A program made the position numbers and the translations under genes. The notes below the pieces were generated by a model. It searched no databases, was not told the origin of the DNA, and worked only from the letters and a program-made list of their open reading frames with translations. A stretch of DNA of 5,550 bases, taken from NCBI GenBank assembly GCA_902767065.1, contig CACXFW010000488.1:1-5550 (forward strand), given 5' to 3'. This DNA is from an uncultured Lachnospiraceae bacterium (GTDB taxonomy: Bacteria > Bacillota > Clostridia > Lachnospirales > Lachnospiraceae). This document shows, in pieces, positions 1 through 5,550 of the stretch. How positions within the stretch are numbered: the stretch's first letter is position 1; each line of letters opens with the position of its first letter.

Positions 1-16
1 CATTATAGTAATAATG
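1..16. promoter_or_regulatory. AT-rich inverted repeat / possible promoter element upstream of the kamA-like gene
   Basis: CATTAT (1-6) and ATAATG (11-16) are perfect inverted arms around a 4-base centre. The stretch also holds TATAGT at 4-9, five of six bases of a consensus -10 box. It is the only strongly AT-rich DNA near the first gene, 32 bases upstream of its start. It could be a -10 region, an operator, or chance AT-rich sequence. Any -35 box would lie outside the window, so this call is weak. Confidence 0.25.
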
Positions 17-34
17 AATCAAAAAACGAGTGGG

Positions 35-41
35 AAAGGGG
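35..41 (+). promoter_or_regulatory. ribosome binding site that selects the ATG at 48
   Basis: The purine run AAAGGGG (35-41), continued by AAGG, ends 6 bases before the ATG at 48. The in-frame GTG at 30 has only AATCAAAAAACGA in front of it and no Shine-Dalgarno match. This favours the ATG as the true start. Confidence 0.65.
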
Positions 42-47
42 AAGGCT

Positions 48-1139
48 ATGGCAGTTTTGAACAGACTTCTTTCGGAATGTATCAGGGATGTGGATGGACT
101 GGGGAAGTATCTGAAGCTGGAGAAGGCGGATGAGGATCGGATCCGGGAGATCTCGGAGCGGTATCCGATCTGTATCCCTCCGTACTACCTGGGACTGATT
201 GATCCGGACAATCCGGAGGATCCGGTTCGCCGGATCTGCATTCCGGGGATGCAGGAGCTGTCCGGAACCGGCGTGGAGGATACAAGCGGAGAGGGAGACA
301 ATACCGTAATCCGCGGGATGCAGCACAAGTACCGGCAGACCGCGCTGATCCTGACAACGAACCAGTGCTCGATGTACTGCAGGTTCTGCTTCCGCAAGAG
401 GATGGTCGGCTACACGGACCAGGAGACGGCGGAGCATATTAAGGAGATGGCGGAGTATGTGGCGCAGCATACGGAGATCAACAATGTTCTTCTGTCCGGC
501 GGAGATGCCCTGGTCAATTCCAACGAGACAATTGCCATGTATCTGAAGACGTTCTCACAGATCCCGACGCTTGATTTCATCCGGATCGGAACCAGGACGC
601 CGGTCGTCCTTCCGATGAGGATCTATGAGGATGAGGAACTGCTTGGAATCCTGAAGGAATACAACCGGAAGAAGCAGATTCTGATTGTGACGCATTTCAA
701 CCATCTGAATGAGGTGACGCCGGAAGCGAAGAAGGCGGTGGATGCTCTGATTGCCTGCGGGTGCGTTGTCCGGAACCAGACCGTGCTGCTCAAGGGGGTC
801 AGCGATGACCCGAAGGCGCTGGCGCGCTTGCTGAACAGGCTGGTTTCGATCGGCGTGATCCCGTACTATGTGTTCCAGTGCAGGCCGGCGAGAGGGGCGC
901 TGGACGAATTCCAGATCCCGCTGCTGAAAGGCTCGGCAATCGTGGAAGAGGCGAAGAGCATGATGAACGGCCAGGCAAAGAGCATTCATTACTGCATGTC
1001 GCATGTTACCGGCAAGATTGAGATCCTCGGCGAGATCGAGCCGGGGAAGATGCTGTTTAAGTATCATCAGGCCAAGTACGCGAAGGACAATTCCCGCATT
1101 TTCATGGAGGAGCTTGCTCCGGACCAGTGCTGGCTGTAA
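48..1139 (+). CDS. KamA-family radical SAM protein (lysine 2,3-aminomutase-like)
   Basis: The 363-residue product is a cytoplasmic radical SAM enzyme of the KamA/AblA family, which uses a [4Fe-4S] cluster, S-adenosylmethionine and usually PLP to move an amino group between adjacent carbons. Seen: the cluster motif CSMYCRFC with Cys107, Cys111 and Cys114; the SAM-binding SGGD at 150-153; the family blocks RIGTRTPVVLP, THFNHLNEVTPEA and RNQTVLLKGVSDDP; and a C-terminal GK with Lys323 at the place of the PLP-binding lysine. The N-terminal YYLGLIDPDNPEDPVRR block is also typical. It is shorter than clostridial lysine 2,3-aminomutase (about 416 residues). Arg116, two residues after the third cysteine, matches the carboxylate-binding arginine of KamA. 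The two aspartates that bind the lysine side-chain amine are absent: the QCD motif reads QCR (Arg279), and the second falls near Cys316-Ser318. The substrate is therefore probably not L-lysine and is unknown. It resembles an uncharacterised KamA-related subgroup more than EpmB. The next gene lies 149 bases downstream, so they need not be an operon. Family assignment is firm, reaction is not. Confidence 0.93.
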   Translation: MAVLNRLLSECIRDVDGLGKYLKLEKADEDRIREISERYPICIPPYYLGLIDPDNPEDPVRRICIPGMQELSGTGVEDTSGEGDNTVIRGMQHKYRQTALILTTNQCSMYCRFCFRKRMVGYTDQETAEHIKEMAEYVAQHTEINNVLLSGGDALVNSNETIAMYLKTFSQIPTLDFIRIGTRTPVVLPMRIYEDEELLGILKEYNRKKQILIVTHFNHLNEVTPEAKKAVDALIACGCVVRNQTVLLKGVSDDPKALARLLNRLVSIGVIPYYVFQCRPARGALDEFQIPLLKGSAIVEEAKSMMNGQAKSIHYCMSHVTGKIEILGEIEPGKMLFKYHQAKYAKDNSRIFMEELAPDQCWL

Positions 1140-1149
1140 GGAACTAAGG

Positions 1150-1220
1150 TCCTGAGGGTAATCCTCCGGCGGCCTTACGGACGGGGACGCAGGGAATCCG
1201 GGGCGAAAGAGGCCGTGAGG
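1150..1220 (+). other. leader region between the first two genes, weak hairpins only
   Basis: The 149-base gap 1140-1288 has no convincing open frame, tRNA or promoter. It can form a small stem GAGG/CCTC (1154-1157 with 1163-1166) and a longer-range 8-bp stem CCTTACGG/CCGTGAGG (1173-1180 with 1213-1220, one G-U pair). Neither is followed by a T run, so neither is a standard intrinsic terminator. Readthrough from the first gene, or a promoter without consensus boxes, would both fit. Confidence 0.2.
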
Positions 1221-1276
1221 AACGAAAGCATCTGGCGGGACGATAAGGAAACAGCCCTGCTTGGGGCGGAATGGAT

Positions 1277-1281
1277 GAGGA
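1277..1281 (+). promoter_or_regulatory. ribosome binding site that selects the ATG at 1289
   Basis: GAGGA (1277-1281) lies 7 bases before the ATG at 1289. An in-frame ATG at 1271 is preceded by GGGGCGGA directly against the start, a poorer spacing. Residue numbering of the product against the Geobacillus enzyme also fits 1289 exactly. Confidence 0.6.
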
Positions 1282-1288
1282 TTATACT

Positions 1289-2791
1289 ATGACACAGAAA
1301 AATGCCAGAATCAGTATTGACCGCGAGATCGAGGTGTCTCCGGTCGATGAGCGTATCTTTGCTTCCTTTATTGAGCATCTCGGACGCGCGGTCTATGAGG
1401 GAATCTATCAGCCAGGCCTGCCGGTGTCCGATGAGGACGGCCTGAGAAAGGACACGATTGAGCTGATCCGGGAAATCCAGGTTCCGCTGGTGCGCTATCC
1501 CGGCGGAAACTTTGTATCCGGGTTCAACTGGGAGGATTCGGTCGGGCCTGTGGAAAAGCGCCCGCACAGGATCGATCCTGCCTGGGGCGTGATCGAGACC
1601 AATGAGTTTGGCCTCCATGAATTCATGAACTGGACAAAGAAGGCGGGGACAAAACCCATGTATGCCATCAACCTTGGCACGCGGGGGATTGATGCGGCGA
1701 GGGCCGTCATCGAGTACTGCAATGTGAAGGGCGGGTCATACTACAGTGATCTGCGCAGGAAGAACGGCGCACAGGACCCGTTCGACATCAGGCTCTGGTG
1801 CCTGGGAAATGAGATGGACGGCCCGTGGCAGATGGGCCACAAGACGGCAGCCGAGTACGGACGCGCCGCGGCGGAAGCCGGACGGATCATGAAGATGGTG
1901 GATCCTTCGATTGAGTGTGTTGCCTGCGGCTCTTCCAATACGCAGATGCCGACATTTGCCACATGGGAGGCAGAGGTTTTGATGCAGTCCTACGAGACCA
2001 CGGACTACCTGAGCCTGCATACCTATTACGGGAACAGGGATGACAACACTCCTGACTTCCTGGCTTCCAGTGTCGACATGGACAGCTTCATCCGGTCAAT
2101 CGTGGCGGTCTGCGATTATGTGAAGGCGGTGAAGCGCACAGATAAGCAGATCAATCTCAGCTTTGACGAGTGGAATGTCTGGTATCATTCCAACGAGGCG
2201 GACAAGAAGCTGGAGAAATGGATCCAGCATCCGCATCAGCTGGAGGATATCTATAACTTCGAGGACGCGCTGCTGGTGGGAAGCATGCTGATCACGCTGC
2301 TTCGCCACGCCGACCGTGTGAAGATCGCGTGCCTGGCCCAGCTGGTCAATGTGATCGCTCCGATCATGACTTCGGACACGGGAGCCTGGCGGCAGACGAT
2401 CTTCTATCCCTACATGCATGCGAGCACCATGGGCCGCGGCACGGTTCTGAATACCGCCGTGAAGGTTGACAGCTATGAGTCCAGCCACGGCGATGCTCCG
2501 TACATCGATTCGGTCGTGATCAAGGATGAGGAGAATGAAACGCTCACCGTCTTCGCGGTCAACAAGGATCTGGAGAATCCATATGAGGTCACGATGGATG
2601 TGAGGCAGTTTGAAGGATACTCCGTGAAGGAGCATATCCTGCTTGTAAATGACGACCTGAAGGCAGTCAATACCGAGCAGGATCCTGACCGCGTCGCTCC
2701 GGTTATCGTGGATACCGATTCCATCGACGCGGGAGTTCTGACGATGATCTTCCCGGCGAAGAGCTGGAACGTGGTGAGGCTGGCAAAGTAG
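1289..2791 (+). CDS. abfA: intracellular alpha-L-arabinofuranosidase, glycoside hydrolase family 51
   Basis: This 500-residue enzyme removes terminal alpha-L-arabinofuranosyl units from arabino-oligosaccharides derived from arabinan or arabinoxylan, with retention of configuration. Seen: acid/base Glu175 in CLGNEMDGPW and nucleophile Glu294 in SFDEWNVWY. Glu29 (SFIEHLGR), Asn74 (YPGGNF), Trp99, Asn174, His244 and Tyr246 (SLHTYYG), Trp298 and Gln351 also fall at the residue numbers I recall for the active site of Geobacillus stearothermophilus T6 AbfA. That gap-free match supports the start at 1289; the ATG at 1271 would add six residues. By family architecture, the (beta/alpha)8 barrel covers roughly residues 18-385 and a beta-sandwich domain the rest. 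There is no signal peptide or membrane segment, so it should act in the cytoplasm on imported oligosaccharides, usually as a hexamer in this family. No transporter, regulator or other arabinose gene is in the window, so it looks like a stand-alone locus. The stop is 101 bases from the stop of the convergent mutS2. No frameshift or missing catalytic residue was seen. Confidence 0.97.
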   Translation: MTQKNARISIDREIEVSPVDERIFASFIEHLGRAVYEGIYQPGLPVSDEDGLRKDTIELIREIQVPLVRYPGGNFVSGFNWEDSVGPVEKRPHRIDPAWGVIETNEFGLHEFMNWTKKAGTKPMYAINLGTRGIDAARAVIEYCNVKGGSYYSDLRRKNGAQDPFDIRLWCLGNEMDGPWQMGHKTAAEYGRAAAEAGRIMKMVDPSIECVACGSSNTQMPTFATWEAEVLMQSYETTDYLSLHTYYGNRDDNTPDFLASSVDMDSFIRSIVAVCDYVKAVKRTDKQINLSFDEWNVWYHSNEADKKLEKWIQHPHQLEDIYNFEDALLVGSMLITLLRHADRVKIACLAQLVNVIAPIMTSDTGAWRQTIFYPYMHASTMGRGTVLNTAVKVDSYESSHGDAPYIDSVVIKDEENETLTVFAVNKDLENPYEVTMDVRQFEGYSVKEHILLVNDDLKAVNTEQDPDRVAPVIVDTDSIDAGVLTMIFPAKSWNVVRLAK

Positions 2792-2803
2792 AGCGCGATA
2801 CGC

Positions 2804-2842
2804 TCACCCGGGGCCGTTTATGTGAGGGGTTTCCCCGGGTGA
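2804..2842. terminator. GC-rich inverted repeat between convergent genes, possible bidirectional terminator
   Basis: TCACCCGGGG (2804-2813) and CCCCGGGTGA (2833-2842) are perfect 10-bp arms around a 19-base loop. The repeat sits 12 bases after the arabinofuranosidase stop and about 50 bases beyond the mutS2 stop. Position and strength suit a shared terminator, but no T run follows the stem on either strand, so it is not a canonical intrinsic terminator. Smaller stems overlap it: GAGCG/CGCTC at 2791-2795 with 2801-2805, CTCAC/GTGAG at 2803-2807 with 2822-2826, and GGGG/CCCC at 2826-2829 with 2833-2836. It could instead protect the 3' ends of the transcripts. Confidence 0.5.
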
Positions 2843-2892
2843 TGCCTGGAAAAAGACAGGATCATACACAGGTCACAGCCGCCTAAGTGCCG

Positions 2893-5376
2893 CTATTTCA
2901 GCTGTACAATCGTAACACCGGCGTCGCCTTCTCCGTACTGTCCCAGACGGAAGGAGGCGACTCTTTTTTGTCTGCGCAGATAGTCATGGACGCCTTTGCG
3001 AAGAGCGCCGGTGCCCTTTCCATGCACGATGCGAACGGTTTCGAGATGCGCCATACATGCGTCATCCAGATACTTCTCCAGGGCGCTGACGCCCTCGTCC
3101 ACCGTCATGCCCAGAAGATTGATCTCCGGGGAAACGGACACGGACTTGGCCATGCTGACGCGTCCGGCTCCGGTGCGCGCAAGGCCGGGGGCCCGGATTG
3201 TCACTTCATCAACCAGCTCCAGATCCTTCACATTGACCTGGGAATGAAGGATCCCCATACGCACCTTAAGATTCCCGCGCTGGTCCGGAAGGGTTGTCAC
3301 GGTTCCCTTCAGGTTCATGGATTTTACGAACACACTGTCCCCGACCTTCAGCTTCTTCGGGTCAACGTTTTGTCTCTTTTCTTCCAGTGGAGCGGTTTCC
3401 CCGGACGATCCGGTCCTGGCCGTCTTGTCAAGGGCGTTCATTTTTTCACGAAGCTTAGCACGCTCACGCTCCATCTGTCTGGCCGTGTTCGCCTCGCCGC
3501 CATAGCGGTTGTAATTGCGGATCGTTTCATCCGCGAAGGCCTTGGTCTCACGCAGAATCTGCGCAGCTTCCTCACGGGCTTTCGCCAGGATCTTCTCCCT
3601 GGATTCCTCCAGCTGGCGGGAACGTCTCTCCAGAGAGGAGCGGAGCGCGGCCGCCTCATCCCGGTTCTGATGCATCTGACGCTCCGCCTCTTCCATCGAG
3701 ACACGCCGGTCTTCGAGGTCGGAAATGACATCTTCAAAGTCTTCCTCCGCGTCCGTCAGATGCTGGCGGGCACTCTCGATCACATCATCCGGAAGCCCGA
3801 GCTTTCTGGAGATCGCAAATGCATTGGACTTGCCGGGCACTCCGATCAGCAGGCGGTATGTCGGACGAAGCGTGGCAACGTCGAACTCGCAGCAGCCGTT
3901 TTCCACTCCGGGAGTAGAGAGCGCGTAGATCTTGAGTTCCGAATAGTGGGTGGTGGCAATCGTGCGGATCCCCCGCTCATGAAGGGAAGAGAGAATCGCG
4001 ATTGCCAGTGCGGCGCCTTCATCCGGATCCGTGCCTGCGCCCAGCTCGTCGAAGAGGATCAGGGACCGTTCGTCGGCTTCGTTCCAGAAGGAAACGATGT
4101 TTGTCATGTGGCTGGAGAAGGTGCTCAGGCTCTGCTCGATGGACTGCTCATCGCCGATGTCCGCGAAGACCTCGGTAAAAAGGGACAGGACGCTGTGCTC
4201 GGCCGCAGGGATGTGGAGACCGGCCTGCCCCATCAGTGTCAGAAGCCCGACGGTCTTCAGGCTGACGGTCTTGCCGCCGGTGTTCGGACCGGAAATGACC
4301 AGGAGGTCAAAGCCCTTCCCAAGGCTGATGTCCACCGGGACGACCGCCCTGGCGTCGATCAGCGGATGGCGGGCGCGGCGCAGGTCGACGATCCCCTCTT
4401 CATTGAACTCAGGGCGGACAGCATTCATTTTCTTCGCCAGCTGCGCCCTCGCGAAGATAAAATCGAGCTCGATGAGCTGCTGAATGTCTGCAATCAGCAC
4501 ATCGGCGGAAGAGGCCGCCATATCGCTCAGGGAGGCGAGGATCTTCTGGATCTCCTTCTTCTCATCCGCCTCGAGCTGGCGGATATCGTTGTTGAGCTTG
4601 ACGATCGCCATCGGTTCAATGAAGAGTGTGGAGCCGGTGGACGACTGGTCATGGATCATGCCCGCGACCTGGGAGCGGTGCTCCGCCTTCACGGGAATGC
4701 AGTAGCGACCGTCCCTTTGCGTAATCAGGGCATCCTGAAGATACTGCCGGGCGGAGCCGTTCACGATCTCGGACAGCTGTGTGTGGATGCGCTCCTTGGA
4801 CAGGGCGATCTGCCGGCGGATTCTCTTAAGTTCGGATGATGCGTCGTCCGCGATCTCATCCTCCGAGAGGATGCACCGGTGAATCTCCCGGGACAGGGAT
4901 GGAACAGGGTCGAGGAGGCGGAAGAGGGAAGAGAGACTGTCGTCGGCATTCACCGGATCCTCTTCTTCCGGAGAGCGCCTGCTTTGCCCGGACAGATGCG
5001 TTTCCTCAGACCGGGATAAGACAGAGGACTGCGCGCGGAATCCGTCAGCATCCACGTCTTCGTACTGCCGGGCTTTCAGGGCGATCTCCAGAAGCCTGCC
5101 GATGGAAAGAAGCTCCTCAGCGCCCAGGGCGCTTCCGATTTCCAGACGCCGGATATCAGCGCGAAGATCCCTCAGCCCGGAAAAGGAGAGACCGCCTTTG
5201 GCATAGAGCCTGCGGAGCGCGTCCGCGGTTTCACTCTGAAGGGTCAGTATCTCCCCAAGGTCGGCGGAAGGAGAAAGCGCGCGGCACAGCGCTTTTCCCG
5301 GCTGTGAGGAAGCGCAGGAGATGAGCTGCTCGATGATCTTCGGATATTCAAGGATGCGGATTGCTTTTTCATTCAT
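2893..5376 (-). CDS. mutS2: MutS2 family ATPase with C-terminal Smr domain
   Basis: The 827-residue product is MutS2, a MutS paralogue without the mismatch-reading domain. In Bacillus subtilis it senses collided ribosomes and splits them (also called RqcU); in Helicobacter it suppresses recombination. Seen in order: the MutS-like core and clamp (about 1-340); Walker A GPNTGGKT at 363-370 with Lys369; the STFSSHM loop; Walker B LILFDE at 439-444 with Glu444, followed by LGAGTD; a charged coiled coil at about 530-650; a small SH3/KOW-like domain at about 678-722 starting VGDSVFVK; and the Smr domain at about 750-827. In Smr the HGKGTGALR motif is intact (His785), but the usual LDLRG reads INLLG (752-756), so the DxR motif is lost. 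An acidic, serine-rich insertion at about 107-147 makes the protein longer than the roughly 785 residues of the B. subtilis protein. The ATG at 5376 is chosen because AGGTGA ends 5 bases before it and MNEKA is a common N-terminus; a GTG at 5385 would add three residues but has a poorly spaced site. It is convergent with the arabinofuranosidase. Confidence 0.97.
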   Translation of the reverse strand: MNEKAIRILEYPKIIEQLISCASSQPGKALCRALSPSADLGEILTLQSETADALRRLYAKGGLSFSGLRDLRADIRRLEIGSALGAEELLSIGRLLEIALKARQYEDVDADGFRAQSSVLSRSEETHLSGQSRRSPEEEDPVNADDSLSSLFRLLDPVPSLSREIHRCILSEDEIADDASSELKRIRRQIALSKERIHTQLSEIVNGSARQYLQDALITQRDGRYCIPVKAEHRSQVAGMIHDQSSTGSTLFIEPMAIVKLNNDIRQLEADEKKEIQKILASLSDMAASSADVLIADIQQLIELDFIFARAQLAKKMNAVRPEFNEEGIVDLRRARHPLIDARAVVPVDISLGKGFDLLVISGPNTGGKTVSLKTVGLLTLMGQAGLHIPAAEHSVLSLFTEVFADIGDEQSIEQSLSTFSSHMTNIVSFWNEADERSLILFDELGAGTDPDEGAALAIAILSSLHERGIRTIATTHYSELKIYALSTPGVENGCCEFDVATLRPTYRLLIGVPGKSNAFAISRKLGLPDDVIESARQHLTDAEEDFEDVISDLEDRRVSMEEAERQMHQNRDEAAALRSSLERRSRQLEESREKILAKAREEAAQILRETKAFADETIRNYNRYGGEANTARQMERERAKLREKMNALDKTARTGSSGETAPLEEKRQNVDPKKLKVGDSVFVKSMNLKGTVTTLPDQRGNLKVRMGILHSQVNVKDLELVDEVTIRAPGLARTGAGRVSMAKSVSVSPEINLLGMTVDEGVSALEKYLDDACMAHLETVRIVHGKGTGALRKGVHDYLRRQKRVASFRLGQYGEGDAGVTIVQLK

Positions 5377-5381
5377 GATAT

Positions 5382-5387
5382 TCACCT
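5382..5387 (-). promoter_or_regulatory. ribosome binding site of mutS2
   Basis: On the minus strand AGGTGA occupies 5387-5382, five bases before the ATG at 5376. A second purine run, AGAGGA at 5394-5389, is only 3 bases from the alternative GTG at 5385, too close to be efficient. The pair therefore favours the ATG. Confidence 0.6.
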
Positions 5388-5465
5388 GTCCTCTTTGGAT
5401 CTGCCGCCGGCGCCTGGTGGAGCTGACCGGGAAAAAGGTTTGATGGGCCGGCTGCTTCTGATCTT

Positions 5466-5490
5466 CATTGGTAATTATTCAGCACCTCCT
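5466..5490. promoter_or_regulatory. AT-rich island upstream of mutS2, possible promoter region
   Basis: GGTAATTATTC (5470-5480) is the only AT-rich patch in the GC-rich stretch before mutS2. On the minus strand it reads AATAAT (5479-5474), five of six bases of a -10 consensus, but I see no good -35 box at 17 bases. A perfect AGGAGG also lies on the minus strand at 5490-5485 with no start codon at normal spacing. The patch could serve mutS2, a divergent gene, or both. Confidence 0.25.
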
Positions 5491-5500
5491 GGAATTGCTC

Positions 5501-5550
5501 ATGATCCAGTCAGATAAGCTTGCTTATCTGACGGATCTGAGCGGTTCCAG
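5501..5550 (+). CDS. possible 5' end of a divergent gene, cut by the window edge
   Basis: From the ATG at 5501 the plus strand is open to the edge and reads MIQSDKLAYLTDLSGS, which looks like a plausible protein N-terminus. The same frame is open back to a TGA at 5459-5461, and TTG codons at 5468 and 5495 could also start it. No good Shine-Dalgarno sequence precedes the ATG. All three minus-strand frames entering from the edge meet a stop by 5499, so an upstream minus-strand gene could also end here. Only 16 residues are visible and I do not recognise a family. The frame crosses the inverted repeat at 5503-5537. Confidence 0.28.
   Translation, partial: MIQSDKLAYLTDLSGS
5503..5537. repeat. 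long imperfect inverted repeat with AAGCTT centre
   Basis: GTCAGATAAGC (5509-5519) and GCTTATCTGAC (5522-5532) are perfect 11-bp arms separated by TT. Beyond a single unpaired A at 5508, GATCC (5503-5507) pairs with GGATC (5533-5537), giving 16 bp in total. No T run follows on either strand, so a classic terminator is unlikely. It could be an operator for a dimeric regulator, an RNA hairpin at the end of an upstream transcript, or coding sequence that happens to be palindromic. Confidence 0.5.

Noticed and set aside
14..130. Short plus-strand frame from the ATG at 14
   Set aside because: It overlaps the start of the kamA-like gene in another frame, lacks a ribosome binding site and has a composition typical of an out-of-frame read.
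555..1067. Minus-strand open frame opposite the kamA-like gene
   Set aside because: It lies opposite a gene with intact radical SAM motifs, has no recognisable domain, and is explained by biased codon use.
2096..2635. Minus-strand open frame opposite the arabinofuranosidase gene
   Set aside because: It overlaps conserved catalytic regions of GH51 on the other strand and has no family signature of its own.
2846..2858. T run on the minus strand (complement of GGAAAAAGA) considered as a mutS2 terminator tail
   Set aside because: No stem lies directly before it in the direction of mutS2 transcription; the strong inverted repeat comes after it.
2887..4839. Long plus-strand open frame of 650 codons opposite mutS2
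   Set aside because: It is codon-aligned with mutS2, so its stops would correspond to the sense codons TTA, CTA and TCA, which this G/C-biased gene avoids. The translation is rich in His, Gly and Arg with no recognisable domain, while the minus strand shows clear MutS2 motifs.
4836..5324. Plus-strand open frame opposite the N-terminal part of mutS2
   Set aside because: It is Arg- and Pro-rich, of the kind made by reading GC-rich DNA in the wrong frame, with no domain or ribosome binding site.
5465..5548. Minus-strand frame reading GTAQIRQISKLI, a UGA, then LDHEQFQEVLNNYQ, with a small CTGGA/TCCAG stem after the UGA, considered as a selenocysteine codon
   Set aside because: The stem is only 5 bp, no selenoprotein family is recognisable, and the reverse strand gives an uninterrupted frame over the same bases. 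An ordinary stop or non-coding DNA is simpler.

Overview
The window carries three well-supported protein genes and short regulatory stretches. Genes one and two read rightward and gene three reads leftward, so genes two and three converge. Coding DNA is GC-rich with G/C-biased third positions. The MutS2 (with a C-terminal Smr domain), the KamA-like radical SAM enzyme with a CxxxCxxC cluster motif, and the intracellular GH51 arabinofuranosidase together suggest an anaerobic, plant-polysaccharide-using member of the Bacillota, probably class Clostridia (Lachnospiraceae-like gut or rumen bacterium). That placement is inference from protein style; no rRNA or other marker is present.

Layout. 1-47: AT-rich leader with a small inverted repeat and a purine-rich ribosome binding site. 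48-1139 (+): KamA-family radical SAM protein that keeps the cluster cysteines but has lost the acidic residues that read the lysine side chain in true lysine 2,3-aminomutase. 1140-1288: leader region with weak hairpins. 1289-2791 (+): GH51 alpha-L-arabinofuranosidase whose catalytic residues fall at the same numbers as in the Geobacillus stearothermophilus enzyme. 2792-2892: convergent spacer with a strong GC-rich inverted repeat. 2893-5376 (-): full-length MutS2 with an intact ATPase, a coiled coil and a C-terminal Smr domain whose DxR motif is degenerate. 5377-5550: region upstream of mutS2 with an AT-rich island, a 16-bp imperfect inverted repeat and an open frame that may be the 5' end of a divergent gene cut by the window edge.

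The three genes do not form an obvious pathway. The arabinofuranosidase would release arabinose from imported arabino-oligosaccharides, the KamA-like enzyme probably rearranges an amino acid or related amine, and MutS2 acts in ribosome-collision rescue and/or control of recombination. I see no mobile element, CRISPR array, tRNA or rRNA. I found no clearly new multi-gene system; the best leads are the altered substrate pocket of the KamA-like enzyme and the altered Smr domain of MutS2.
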